From the NCBI GenBank assembly GCA_963744735.1, contig CAVUVH010000001.1, forward strand, positions 62,001 through 126,000: a DNA stretch of 64,000 nucleotides, in the 5' to 3' direction. This stretch comes from RPQJ01 sp963744735. Its GTDB lineage: Bacteria; Pseudomonadota; Gammaproteobacteria; Steroidobacterales; Steroidobacteraceae. Made by a program: the position numbers and the translations under genes. The notes beneath the pieces were generated by a model, which was given only the letters and a program-made list of their open reading frames with translations, searched no databases and was not told where the DNA came from. Within the stretch, counting starts at the first letter, position 1, and each line of letters begins with the position of its first letter. Shown here in pieces: positions 31,539-40,124 of the stretch.

Positions 31539-32419
31539 GCACCCCGGTGGCCCGCGCCCACGGCTCCCACGTGCTGCTGCACGTCTGCCTGATCGCCTTC
31601 ACGCTGCTGGCCATCTACCCGGTCCTGTGGGTCATCAGCGTGGCCTTTTCCGGGACCCAGAACCTGGCCTTCGCCGACATTCCGTCCGACCCGTCGTTTT
31701 TCGACCGGTTCCGGGCGGTCATGCCCTGGCCCGGCCAGTGGTCGCTGAGCAACTTCACCGACGTGCTGACCGAACAGCCGTTCCTGCGCTGGATCTTCAA
31801 CAGCGCCGTCGTGGCCCTGTCCACGACCGTCGTCGGGGTGTTCCTGGCCTGTACAGCCGCGTACGCCTTTTCCCGGTTCCGGTTCCCGGGCCGGCGGACC
31901 GGGATGATGTCCTTCCTGGTCTCGCAGATGTTCCCGGGCACGCTGCTGCTGGTGCCCCTGTACATCATCATCGTGAGCTGGCTGAAGCTCGGAAACTCGT
32001 TCCTGGGGCTGGTGCTGGTCTATTCGGTCACGGCCATCCCGTTTTGCGTATGGATGCTGAAGGGATACTTCGATACGATCCCGCTCGAGATCGAGGAGTC
32101 GGCCATCATGGACGGGGCCTCGCGGCAGACGATCTTCTTCAGGATCATCCTGCCGCTGGCCAAACCTGCGGTGGCCGTGACCGCGCTGTTCTCGTTCATG
32201 ACGGGGTGGAACGAGTTCATCCTGGCGGCGACGTTCCTCGAGGAAGAGACCAAGTACACGGCCCCCGTCGGGCTGAAGTTCTTTGTGGGAGGGTTTACCT
32301 CGCAATGGGGATATTTCGCGGCTGGGTCGATCATCGTGTCGTTGCCGGTCGTCGTGCTGTTCCTGTTCCTGCAGAAATACCTCGTCTCCGGCCTCACTGC
32401 CGGCGGCGTCAAGGGCTGA
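31535..32419 (+). CDS. malG: MalG-type ABC sugar permease
   Basis: A 294-residue permease with six predicted membrane helices, the partner of MalF in the maltodextrin importer. Recognisable parts are YPVLWVISVAFS at the first helix, the AAYAFSRFRFPGR segment, PFCVWMLKGYFDTIP, and the EAA loop (EESAIMDGASRQTIFFRIILPLAKP, given here only as EESAIMDGASRQ), ending with the usual short C-terminal tail SGLTAGGVKG. Start ATG at 31535 overlaps the malF stop by four bases. A GC-rich hairpin without a T run at about 32429-32441 follows, so transcription may continue into the next gene. Confidence 0.94.
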   Translation: MSTPVARAHGSHVLLHVCLIAFTLLAIYPVLWVISVAFSGTQNLAFADIPSDPSFFDRFRAVMPWPGQWSLSNFTDVLTEQPFLRWIFNSAVVALSTTVVGVFLACTAAYAFSRFRFPGRRTGMMSFLVSQMFPGTLLLVPLYIIIVSWLKLGNSFLGLVLVYSVTAIPFCVWMLKGYFDTIPLEIEESAIMDGASRQTIFFRIILPLAKPAVAVTALFSFMTGWNEFILAATFLEEETKYTAPVGLKFFVGGFTSQWGYFAAGSIIVSLPVVVLFLFLQKYLVSGLTAGGVKG

Positions 32420-32473
32420 CAACTCACGCCCCCCGAGGGGCCTACGCAACGGAATGAAAAAAAGGGGTTTCAG

Positions 32474-33286
32474 ATGAAGATCAGCGGTCGCGTATCGATC
32501 TGTGCCTTGGCGGTTGGTCTCGCACTGGCCGGAGTTGCCCGGGCCGACGGCGTGAAGTTCATGGATCCGACCGGGGATGACAAGGGCCCCGGCAACTATG
32601 TCTACCCCACCGACGGCGTCTACCTGCCTGGCTCGTTCGACCTCGTCGAATTCGAAGTGACCGATGGCGACAGCCCCGATTTCAAGGTCACCCTCAACTC
32701 GGCCCTCGCGGACCCGTGGGGCATGGGCACCGGCTTCGCCGTGCAGAACGTCTTCGTCTTCATCGACAAGGACGGCGTCGCGGGCAGCGGCCACACCGAC
32801 TCGATGCCCGGCCTGAACGTGAGCTTCGCCCCCGAGAGCGCCTGGGAAAAGGTGGTGGTGCTGTCACCGCAGCCGGCCACGCGCGTGGCGAAGGAAGCCG
32901 AAGCGAAGGCGTCGGACAAGCAGGCGGACATCGTCATACCGCGTCGCACCACGGGCTCGGGCAAGACTATCAGCGGCAAGGTCAAGCTCGCCGACCTCGG
33001 CGGCGGCGACCCGAGCAAGTGGGGCTACCAGGTCGTCGTGCAGTCGAACGAAGGCTTCCCCGACAAGAACGACTTCCTGACCCGCAACGTCAACGAGTTC
33101 GAGGGCCAGCACCGCTTTGGCGGCGGCAACGACGGCGACTGCGACCCCGAACTCATGGACATCCTCGCGGGCAAGGGCGAGGGCAAGCCGGAAGAGGCGC
33201 AGGCGCAGTACGACATGCTCAAGTTCGAGTGCGGCGCCGACGGCAGCTCGGCCAAGAAGGCGACGCTCGGCGTCGTGCGCAAGTAG
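32474..33286 (+). CDS. secreted glucodextranase C-terminal (DOMON-like) domain protein
   Basis: A 270-residue protein with a signal peptide (cleavage likely after VARA, near residue 24). The mature part is one domain of the glucodextranase-C/DOMON-like type: FMDPTGDDKGPGNYVYPTD at its start, SFDLVEFEV, then VFVFIDKDGVAGSGHTD with probable calcium-binding aspartates, and WGYQVVVQSNEG. In glucodextranases this domain binds polysaccharide or the cell surface. Here it stands alone, between malG and a large outer-membrane barrel, so it is most likely an alpha-glucan-binding helper for the uptake system. AAGGGG lies upstream of the ATG. Confidence 0.82.
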   Translation: MKISGRVSICALAVGLALAGVARADGVKFMDPTGDDKGPGNYVYPTDGVYLPGSFDLVEFEVTDGDSPDFKVTLNSALADPWGMGTGFAVQNVFVFIDKDGVAGSGHTDSMPGLNVSFAPESAWEKVVVLSPQPATRVAKEAEAKASDKQADIVIPRRTTGSGKTISGKVKLADLGGGDPSKWGYQVVVQSNEGFPDKNDFLTRNVNEFEGQHRFGGGNDGDCDPELMDILAGKGEGKPEEAQAQYDMLKFECGADGSSAKKATLGVVRK

Positions 33287-33321
33287 CCAGTTTCGGGATC
33301 CCGGTCATGGGGGATAAAAAG

Positions 33322-35448
33322 ATGAAGATTCGTAGTTCGGGTCTCGCGTTGACGGCGGTGGCGGTGCTGGCCCTTACGCCACAGTTGAGCAATGCCCAGG
33401 AGTACGGGCAGCTCAAGTGGCAGGGCAAGCTCTACATGAAGTTCCTGGACGGCAATCGCCAGCACAACTTCAGCATGTCGAACGCCTTCGACACGACGCC
33501 CGGCGAATCGGGCGGCGACCAGGGCCAGGCCATGGAATTCGACCTGACCCTGACCTCGCAGGTCTCGAAGCAGGTCGAGTTCTACGCGCGCGTCCAGAGC
33601 CGCCTGCACCGGGCGTACTGGGCGAACTACAACGGCTTCGCCGTGCCGGACCGGCCCAACCAGACGGCGCCCAACTCGTGCTCCGAGTCCGATCCGCGCT
33701 GCAACTGGTACATCAAGCTCCGCGGCGCCCGCGTGATCCTGACCCCCGGGTACGACTGGATCGACTCGGCGTCGATCGGCAGCAACGACTGGGGCATGTT
33801 CGACGCGTGGACGCGCGGCAAGTCGCGCTACATCGACCGCGACAACCTCGGCGGCTTCCTGTTCCAGGGCTCGGCCATGGACAAGACCCTGCGGTGGGAC
33901 CTTGCCAGGGTGAGCCAGCCGTCCTATGCCGGCGCCGGCTTCACCACGGGCGAACTCTTCGGCAACGACGCGAACTACGTCGGCCAGCTGAAGTACTCCC
34001 CCGGCGCGGACTGGAACGCGGCGCTGATCGCCAGCTACACGCTCGACAGCGAAGTCGACCCGGACGATCCGAACTTCCTGAACGGTGCCGGCACCACCAC
34101 GCGCTGGGACAACATGGTCATCGGCGCGCGGGGCCAGTACTCCGGGCTCGGGTTCATGGACGTCAACGGCGCCGTGTACTGGAGCGATTACGACATCGCC
34201 GACGACCAGTGCAACAGCAACGATCTCGGCAGCTGCCGCTACAGCCCGACGCTCAAGGAAGGCACGGACGACTATTCGTTCTACCTGACGTTCGACATCC
34301 CGAAGCTGTTCTTCGAGGGCCTGTCGCTCACCGCGCAGTACTTCGACATCGGCTCCGATTACGTGTCGATCGGCGCCGCCCGGCGTGAATCCGATGTGCT
34401 CATAACCGAAGGCCAGGAAGCGACCTGGATGTGGACGTACCCCGACTACAACTCTGGCAATCGCGCGAACGGGAACTCGATGGCCGGCATCGGCTATGGT
34501 GGCTGGAACGGCGGTACGCAGCAGGTCGTCTCGATGATGGCCGACAACGACGTGACGGACTTCGACGAGCCCGCCGCGTACTCGGTCATCGGCTGGAAGG
34601 GCTTCACGATCATCCCGAAGTACACGCTGGGCGACTGGGAGTTCTCCGGCGAGGTCAGCCTGATCGACTTCAACACCAACTGGCAGGCCTGTGGTGGCAC
34701 GGACAAGGACGTCGGCTGCATCTATCCGCGCATGGACGGCATCCATTCGTGGGGCCTCGGCGGCGACTACCGTTCGCCGTATGCGCCGTACCAGGACCGC
34801 GAGATCGAGATCTTCGCAATCAAGGCGAAATATACGCTCGACGTGGGTAAAGGCGTCGACCTGATGGCCCGCTACAAGTACCTGTCGGACGAAGACAAGC
34901 GCGTGACGAACGCCGGCCTGCTCGGGGACGCGTACGACGGCTTCCCGGGTGCGGTGGGCGCGATGAACCCCGACTGGATCCCGAACGTCGGGCTCGGCGG
35001 TTGCGTGGGCTGCGACGACCGCGAGGCGGATTACGACACCTACGGCTTCAGCGCCGGCTACCAGCTGACGCAGGACCTCTACGCCACCCTGTATTACGAG
35101 CACCACGAGGTGGAGCTGATCGACGGCACGATCGACGTGGCGCCCGTTGGCTTGAACTTCGAGGCGAGCAACGACTTCGGGTTCGCCGAGTACATGACCG
35201 GCAAGCACGTGAAGGACCGCCTCGGGCTGACCTTCAGCTACATCCTGTCGGGCGTCCAGTTCGGCGGCGCCGTCGATTACTTCTGGGGCACATACGACCC
35301 CAGGTTCTTCACGGACGTCGACGGTCGCCGCGTGCGCCTGGATACGGCCGGTTTCGATACGATCACGACCCCGCTCGGCAACATCCGCACGTACGAAACC
35401 AGCCTTGGCCATTACCGGATGAAGATCTGGATGGCGGTGGCTTTCTGA
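33322..35448 (+). CDS. outer-membrane beta-barrel protein, probable dextrin porin
   Basis: A 708-residue protein with a signal peptide (cleavage probably after LSNA, near residue 22), many alternating hydrophobic/polar strands rich in Tyr, Trp, Gly and Asp, and a C-terminal phenylalanine (MKIWMAVAF), all hallmarks of an outer-membrane barrel recognised by BAM. No TonB box or plug is visible. I place the start at ATG 33322, seven bases after GGGGGA; ATG 33307 would add five residues. It contains cysteine pairs in extracellular-loop-like stretches (CSESDPRCNW, GGCVGCDD). Being encoded right after the mal genes and the dextran-binding-like protein, it is the likely outer-membrane channel for malto-oligosaccharides. 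A strong terminator follows. Confidence 0.83.
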   Translation: MKIRSSGLALTAVAVLALTPQLSNAQEYGQLKWQGKLYMKFLDGNRQHNFSMSNAFDTTPGESGGDQGQAMEFDLTLTSQVSKQVEFYARVQSRLHRAYWANYNGFAVPDRPNQTAPNSCSESDPRCNWYIKLRGARVILTPGYDWIDSASIGSNDWGMFDAWTRGKSRYIDRDNLGGFLFQGSAMDKTLRWDLARVSQPSYAGAGFTTGELFGNDANYVGQLKYSPGADWNAALIASYTLDSEVDPDDPNFLNGAGTTTRWDNMVIGARGQYSGLGFMDVNGAVYWSDYDIADDQCNSNDLGSCRYSPTLKEGTDDYSFYLTFDIPKLFFEGLSLTAQYFDIGSDYVSIGAARRESDVLITEGQEATWMWTYPDYNSGNRANGNSMAGIGYGGWNGGTQQVVSMMADNDVTDFDEPAAYSVIGWKGFTIIPKYTLGDWEFSGEVSLIDFNTNWQACGGTDKDVGCIYPRMDGIHSWGLGGDYRSPYAPYQDREIEIFAIKAKYTLDVGKGVDLMARYKYLSDEDKRVTNAGLLGDAYDGFPGAVGAMNPDWIPNVGLGGCVGCDDREADYDTYGFSAGYQLTQDLYATLYYEHHEVELIDGTIDVAPVGLNFEASNDFGFAEYMTGKHVKDRLGLTFSYILSGVQFGGAVDYFWGTYDPRFFTDVDGRRVRLDTAGFDTITTPLGNIRTYETSLGHYRMKIWMAVAF

Positions 35449-35473
35449 CGTCTATTCCCGCCTGAGAACCGCG

Positions 35474-35508
35474 GGGCGGCCACGTTCGCGTGGCCGCCCT
35501 GTTTTTTT
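35474..35508 (+). terminator. Rho-independent terminator after the outer-membrane barrel gene
   Basis: An 11-base-pair perfect stem (GGGCGGCCACG at 35474-35484, CGTGGCCGCCC at 35489-35499) closes on a TTCG tetraloop and is followed by TGTTTTTTT. It should end the amylase-mal-barrel transcript. The next start codon lies only three or four bases after the T run. Confidence 0.92.
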
Positions 35509-35511
35509 GCC

Positions 35512-36711
35512 ATGGTGACGATGAATATCCGCAAATTCCCGGCCGCAGCCGCTCTTGCAAGCCTGGCGCTGCTGGCCACCGCCGAGCCCGCCGGGGCGCA
35601 GCAGTTGTTTTCGCTGACCGACCCCTCCGGCGACGACGACGGGGGCGGCGTGCTGAGCTACCCCAACCGGCCCGACCTGCAGCAAGGCGACCTCGACCTG
35701 GTTCGCGTCTCGGCGGAGCAGCGCTCCGACGGGACCTGGTTCACCGTCGAGATGGCGCAGCCGATCCGCGAGCCCAGCGGGCAGGTTCTCGGGGTGAGCC
35801 GGACGCCGGTGGAGCGCCTCGCACGGCACGGGTTCTATACGTTCAACGTCGACCTCTACATCGACCAGGACCGCATCGAGGGACTCGGCCGGACGGACGC
35901 CTTGCCGGGCCGCGACGTGACGATCGATCCCAAGTTCGCCTGGGAGAGAGCCGTGGTGCTGACGCCGCGCCCAGACACGGCGCGGACGATGATGCAGATG
36001 TACACCGACCGTCTGATGGAGACCGACCTGCGCGCGAAACAGGGCCGGCTCTCCGATTCGGACGTCGATTCGGTCGAGTCGCGGTCCGAAGCGGAGGTCA
36101 ACTCGCTCTACTACTTCCCGACCAAAGTCCGCGTCTCGAGCCGGAAGATCGAGTTCCTCGTGCCGACGGAGTTCCTCGGGGGCGAGCCGCAGGACAACTG
36201 GGCCTACACCGTGTTGGTCACGGCAGCTGACCTCGAGCAGGCGGCGGAGCCCCGCCAGTCGAACCCCAAGAAAGCCACGATGATGACGCTGGGGGTCGGC
36301 ACGGGTCTGCGCGCTGATCTCTGGGGCGTCAGGTCGGGCTCGGATCTCAACACGCCGCCGGTCATCGACATCCTCGCGCCCGATCGTGCCCGACAGGCCG
36401 CCGCGCTCACCGACTACGACCCGGAGGCGGGGCGCTTGCCGGCGGTGCCGGGTATCGCCGTGGACGGCAAGGAGGCCGTGGCCATGGCCGACGCACAGTT
36501 GACCGCCGAGCAGGCCGCGCGCCTCGAGGCGACGACGGCCAGGCCGGCCGGCGGCAAGCCTGCTGCAGGCGGCTCCGGTGCCGCGCCCAAGCCGGCCGAA
36601 AAGCGTGCCGTGCCGGCACGCCTGCGCACGCTGACCGAACTGCGGGATCAAGGCCTGATCACGGAAGCGGAATACAACGAATTGCGCCGCAAGATCCTCA
36701 CCGAACTCTGA
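35512..36711 (+). CDS. secreted glucodextranase-C/DOMON-like protein with C-terminal SHOCT motif
   Basis: A 399-residue protein with a signal peptide (cleavage near AGA-QQ, residues 28-30). Residues 30-270 resemble the same DOMON-like domain as the protein at 32474-33286: LTDPSGDDDGGGVLSYP, LDLVRVSAEQ, FNVDLYIDQDRIEGLGRTD and NWAYTVLVTAAD. An alanine/proline-rich linker (about 330-365) leads to a 30-residue SHOCT-like end (LTELRDQGLITEAEYNELRRKIL), a short helical hairpin often involved in oligomerisation. The start lies almost on top of the preceding terminator; neither ATG 35512 nor ATG 35521 has a good ribosome-binding site. Probable role: envelope-associated glucan binding; uncertain. Confidence 0.75.
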   Translation: MVTMNIRKFPAAAALASLALLATAEPAGAQQLFSLTDPSGDDDGGGVLSYPNRPDLQQGDLDLVRVSAEQRSDGTWFTVEMAQPIREPSGQVLGVSRTPVERLARHGFYTFNVDLYIDQDRIEGLGRTDALPGRDVTIDPKFAWERAVVLTPRPDTARTMMQMYTDRLMETDLRAKQGRLSDSDVDSVESRSEAEVNSLYYFPTKVRVSSRKIEFLVPTEFLGGEPQDNWAYTVLVTAADLEQAAEPRQSNPKKATMMTLGVGTGLRADLWGVRSGSDLNTPPVIDILAPDRARQAAALTDYDPEAGRLPAVPGIAVDGKEAVAMADAQLTAEQAARLEATTARPAGGKPAAGGSGAAPKPAEKRAVPARLRTLTELRDQGLITEAEYNELRRKILTEL

Positions 36712-36791
36712 GTGGACCATGCTCGATTTCGCTGCTCGAGGACGTGCAGTTCGCCCGTTCTGCGTGACCTGCAGCCACCGGCAGGCGCGCG

Positions 36792-38012
36792 ATGCGATTC
36801 CGGCTGGCACAACCCGATGACTACCCGGCGGGGCTGAACCTGCCGTGGGCACTGCCGCTCGGGCAGTGGCCGGACAGCCTGTTCGTCGACTTCGCGCGAG
36901 GTCTCCACCGCAACCCGGTTCGCTTCACGGAATTCTCCGGCGCGGTCTATGCGATCAAGGAGCTGCTCGAACACGTCGCCGAACGGGAGTACCGGCTGCT
37001 CCGTGCGCTGCAGCAGCTGGGCCTGCCTGTGGTCGAGCCCATCGGGCTGATTACCGATCGACCCGCGCCCACCGGCGCCGCGGACCGCTGGGGTCTCGTG
37101 GTGACTCGCTACCTGCGTCACTCGATTCCGTTCCGCCACGTGATCGCGCGCGGCACCACCGAGGCGCAGGCTCAGCAACTGCTCGATGCCCTGGCCGAGT
37201 TGCTGGTCAACCTGCACCTCGCGGGCTTCTTCTGGGGCGATTGCTCACTGTCGAACGCATTGTTCCGGCTGGATGCCGGCCGCTACAGGGCGTACCTCGT
37301 CGACGCGGAGACCGGTGAGATCCACCCCGCGCTGTCGACCGGGCAGCGAGCGCACGACCTGCAGATCGCCCAGGAGAACGTCGCGGGCGAATTCATGGAC
37401 CTCAAGGTGGGCTTCGGCCTGCCTGGCAACCTCGACCCGATCGACCTCGCGGCCGGACTGGTCAGTCGCTATGAAGACCTCTGGATCGAGCTGACGCGCG
37501 AGGAAGTCTTTGCCGCGCACGAGCAATATCGCGTGGACGCGCGCATCGCACGTTTGAACACGCTCGGGTTCGATGTCGAGGAGCTCGACCTGCAAGGCAT
37601 CGAGGGCGGCCACAAGATCCGTTTGCGCGTGAAGGTCGTCGAGCCCGGACACCACCGCCGCCGGCTCGAAGGCCTGACCGGACTCGACGTGCAGGAGAAC
37701 CAGGCCCGCCGCATGCTGAACGACCTCGAGCATCACCGCGCGCGGTGGTCTCAGCTCGAGGGCCACCGGCTGGACGAGCGCGCGGTCGCTCGACGGTGGC
37801 TCGACGAGGTGTACCAGCCGACGGTCGCCGCCATCCCGGCGGGGCAGCGCGGCAAGCTCGACGAAGCCGAGATCTTCCACCAGTTGCTCGAGCACCGGTG
37901 GTACCTGTCGGAGCGCGAGCAGCGCGACGTCCCGCCCGCCGAAGTCGTGCTATCGTACGTCGCAGACGTACTTGCGCCGATGCAGCTGCCGGTGCCCCCC
38001 GGCGCCGCCTGA
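36792..38012 (+). CDS. DUF4032 domain-containing, kinase-like protein
   Basis: A 406-residue cytoplasmic protein. The N-terminal 220 residues look like a lipopolysaccharide-kinase (WaaP)-type fold: a lysine in AIKELLEHVAEREYRLL, a catalytic-loop-like HLAGFFWGDCSLSNALF and a DxE motif in YLVDAETGE. The C-terminal 170 residues match the DUF4032 region (LNDLEHHRARWSQ, AEIFHQLLEHRWYLSE). The family's substrate is not established. It is preceded by 80 non-coding bases and followed after 36 bases by the Rap1a-like gene. Its location beside carbohydrate genes suggests, but does not show, a role in sugar or envelope metabolism. Confidence 0.8.
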   Translation: MRFRLAQPDDYPAGLNLPWALPLGQWPDSLFVDFARGLHRNPVRFTEFSGAVYAIKELLEHVAEREYRLLRALQQLGLPVVEPIGLITDRPAPTGAADRWGLVVTRYLRHSIPFRHVIARGTTEAQAQQLLDALAELLVNLHLAGFFWGDCSLSNALFRLDAGRYRAYLVDAETGEIHPALSTGQRAHDLQIAQENVAGEFMDLKVGFGLPGNLDPIDLAAGLVSRYEDLWIELTREEVFAAHEQYRVDARIARLNTLGFDVEELDLQGIEGGHKIRLRVKVVEPGHHRRRLEGLTGLDVQENQARRMLNDLEHHRARWSQLEGHRLDERAVARRWLDEVYQPTVAAIPAGQRGKLDEAEIFHQLLEHRWYLSEREQRDVPPAEVVLSYVADVLAPMQLPVPPGAA

Positions 38013-38048
38013 GGCACGACGCCGCGCATTCTGCTTAAATCACGCTCC

Positions 38049-38555
38049 ATGAAAACGCATCCGACCAGACTCCCGGCCGGCCGCCGTTCGGCGCTCGCAG
38101 TCACGCTCGCGTGCAGCACCCTGCTGGTGCTTGCGGCCCCGGCAGCAAGTGCTGCGGAACCCATCTCGCCACCGGCGAAAGAATGGCGCGACTATTGCCA
38201 GGCGTACGTGAAATCGATCGACGGCGACACCAAGGTGAGCGACCTCGACGTCACCTACTGCGTGGGCATGACCAAGGGGTTGCTCACAGGGCTGCGCGTT
38301 GGTGCGCAGATCGGCGCCCTGAGTTTCGGATCGCACCTCGCGGTCACGAACGACCTCGATCCGGACAAGGTGTTCCAGACGTTCCAGTCGCATGACCCGG
38401 CACGCCTGATCGGGATCTGTGCGCCCGCGACCCTCGCGCTGCCGGACTACGTGAAGCCCGTGCTGGCGAGCCTGGAAAAGAACCCTGGCGACGGCGCGCG
38501 GCCCATCGCCGAGGTGTTCTACGAAGCGCTGAGCGACACCTATCCCTGCCGGTAG
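38049..38555 (+). CDS. Rap1a/Tai-like secreted protein
   Basis: A 168-residue protein with a signal peptide (cleavage near ASA-AEP, residue 36) and a mature domain with four cysteines arranged as in Rap1a/Tai proteins (YCQAYVKSID, TYCVGMTKGLLTG, ICAPATLALPDYVKPVLASLEKNP, TYPC). Members of this fold include immunity proteins against type VI amidase effectors, and also many unlinked periplasmic proteins. No effector gene is nearby, so an immunity role cannot be claimed. It ends 12 bases from the stop of the convergent hexR gene. Confidence 0.75.
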   Translation: MKTHPTRLPAGRRSALAVTLACSTLLVLAAPAASAAEPISPPAKEWRDYCQAYVKSIDGDTKVSDLDVTYCVGMTKGLLTGLRVGAQIGALSFGSHLAVTNDLDPDKVFQTFQSHDPARLIGICAPATLALPDYVKPVLASLEKNPGDGARPIAEVFYEALSDTYPCR

Positions 38556-38566
38556 GCTGCGCCGGC

Positions 38567-39445
38567 TCAGTCGAACCCGGGCACCCGCTTCGACTTGAGC
38601 GAGCGCCAGGTCCGCTCCAGCTTGGCGATCAGTTCCGGGCCCTGGCGCAGCGCCACGCCCACCGCCAGCGCATCGACGATGGCCAGCTGTGCCAGCCGGG
38701 TCGTCATCGGCGTATAGACGTCGGTGTCCTCGTCCACTTCGAACTCGATCGCGACACTGGCCAGTCGGGCGAGCGGCGAGCGCGGCGCGGTGATGGCGAT
38801 GACCTGCGCGCCGGCATCCAGCGCCAGCTCGACGCTGGAGATCAGGTCGATGGTGCGGCCGGTGCTCGAGATCGCGACGACGACGTCGCCCTGGTCGAGC
38901 ATGGTCGCCGCCATGCCGTGCAGGTGCGCATCCGCGTAGGCCGTGGCGACGATGCCCAGCCGGAAGAACTTGTGGCGCGCATCGGCCGCCACGATGCCGG
39001 AACTGCCCAGGCCGTAGAACTCGAGCCGCCGCGCGCCGGCCAGCAGCGCAATCGCCTGCTCGAGCCGCGCCGGCTGCAGTTGCTGGCGTACCTCGAGCAG
39101 CGTCCGCGCGGAGCGCTCGAACACCTTGGTCGCGATGTCGCCCGCGCTGTCGTCGGGACCGAGCTCGGTGGGCAGGAACGACGAGCCGCTGGCCAGGCTC
39201 TGCGCCAGCCGCAGGCGGAAGCTCTGGAAGCCGTCGAGACCCATCGAGCGGCAGAAGCGGATCACGGTCGGCTCGCTGACGCCGGCGCGCGTCGCGACCT
39301 GCAGCAGGGACTGGCCGAGCACCCACGAAGGCTCGGCCAGCACCAGCGCCGCCACCTTGGACTCGGCCGGCGTCAGCTCGACCTGCGCGCTGGCAACGCG
39401 TCGCAGCAGCTCGGCCGCGGGCGCGACCGTCGCTTCAGGGGGCAT
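38567..39445 (-). CDS. hexR: HexR, RpiR-family repressor of glucose catabolism
   Basis: A 292-residue regulator. An N-terminal RpiR helix-turn-helix (LLQVATRAGVSEPTVIRFC, roughly residues 48-66) is followed by a SIS sugar-phosphate-binding domain (YGLGSSGIVAADARHKF, VVVAISSTGRTIDLI). HexR senses the Entner-Doudoroff intermediate 2-keto-3-deoxy-6-phosphogluconate and represses zwf, edd and related genes. Two near-perfect HexR boxes in the zwf-edd intergenic region support the name. Its start overlaps the end of pgl by 11 bases, making it the last gene of a zwf-pgl-hexR operon that it would itself control. Confidence 0.94.
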   Translation of the reverse strand: MPPEATVAPAAELLRRVASAQVELTPAESKVAALVLAEPSWVLGQSLLQVATRAGVSEPTVIRFCRSMGLDGFQSFRLRLAQSLASGSSFLPTELGPDDSAGDIATKVFERSARTLLEVRQQLQPARLEQAIALLAGARRLEFYGLGSSGIVAADARHKFFRLGIVATAYADAHLHGMAATMLDQGDVVVAISSTGRTIDLISSVELALDAGAQVIAITAPRSPLARLASVAIEFEVDEDTDVYTPMTTRLAQLAIVDALAVGVALRQGPELIAKLERTWRSLKSKRVPGFD

Positions 39446-40124
39446 GGTAGACCTCGAGTGACGCCCGGCGCTGTCGCAACAGCGCGCGCACCGGCAGGTC
39501 CAGTTCGCTGCCGGGCTCCAGGGCGCGCTCCAGCGTGGCCAGTTTCGAGGTGCCCGTGATGTGCAGTGCCAGCAGGTCGGTCGCGAGCAGCGCCGCCAGC
39601 GTCAGGCTCAGGCGTGCCTGCGGCTCGACCGGCGCGACGCCGGGCACGACGGTCGCCGCACCCTGCGGGTCGAGCGCCGCTGCCAGCCCGGCCGTGTGCG
39701 GGAACAGCGACGCAAAGTGACCGTCGTCGCCCATGCCGAGCACCACCGCCGCGAATGGCCGCGGCAGTTGCGCCAGCCAGTCGCGCCAGTGCTGCGCGGC
39801 CGTGGCCGCCGTCATGTCGATCGCCGGCAACTGCGCATTGGCGGCCGGCGTCCCGGCGAAGGATTCGCGCAGCAGGCGCAGGTTGCTCGCGGGCGAGTCG
39901 GCCGCGACGCAACGCTCGTCGGCCAGCGTGATGCCGACCCGGTGCCAGTCGAGCGCGTGGGCGCCGAGGGCGCGCAGGAAGGGGACCGGCGTGCGCCCGC
40001 CCGAGAGCACCAGGCTGGCGCGACCGTCGGCCTGCAGTCTTCGCGCCAGCGCCGTGGCCACGTCGCGCGCCAGCTGCGCTGCGAGTGCGGTGCCATCGGC
40101 GAAGTCATGCCGTCGCAGCGTCAC
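39435..40124 (-). CDS. pgl: 6-phosphogluconolactonase
   Basis: A 229-residue member of the DevB/SOL family that hydrolyses 6-phosphogluconolactone to 6-phosphogluconate. Visible motifs are LVLSGGRTPVPFL near the N-terminus, TLADERCVAADSPASN and VVLGMGDDGHFASLFP, which hold the family's active-site residues. The GTG at 40124 overlaps the zwf stop in a GTGA arrangement, the best reason to reject the longer frame from 40262. Placed between Zwf and HexR, it supplies the second step of the pathway. Confidence 0.94.
   Translation of the reverse strand: MTLRRHDFADGTALAAQLARDVATALARRLQADGRASLVLSGGRTPVPFLRALGAHALDWHRVGITLADERCVAADSPASNLRLLRESFAGTPAANAQLPAIDMTAATAAQHWRDWLAQLPRPFAAVVLGMGDDGHFASLFPHTAGLAAALDPQGAATVVPGVAPVEPQARLSLTLAALLATDLLALHITGTSKLATLERALEPGSELDLPVRALLRQRRASLEVYHAP

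Noticed and set aside
32428..32442. CCCC/GGGG hairpin after malG as a terminator
   Set aside because: Very short loop and no T tract; the following gene is probably co-transcribed.
33025..35412. 795-codon minus-strand open frame opposite the barrel gene
   Set aside because: Composition (Val, Arg, Ala, Asp-rich) is the mirror of the plus-strand gene; no domain seen.
38049..38555. Type VI immunity gene
   Set aside because: Fold resemblance only; no effector or secretion gene lies nearby, so the stronger label is not justified.
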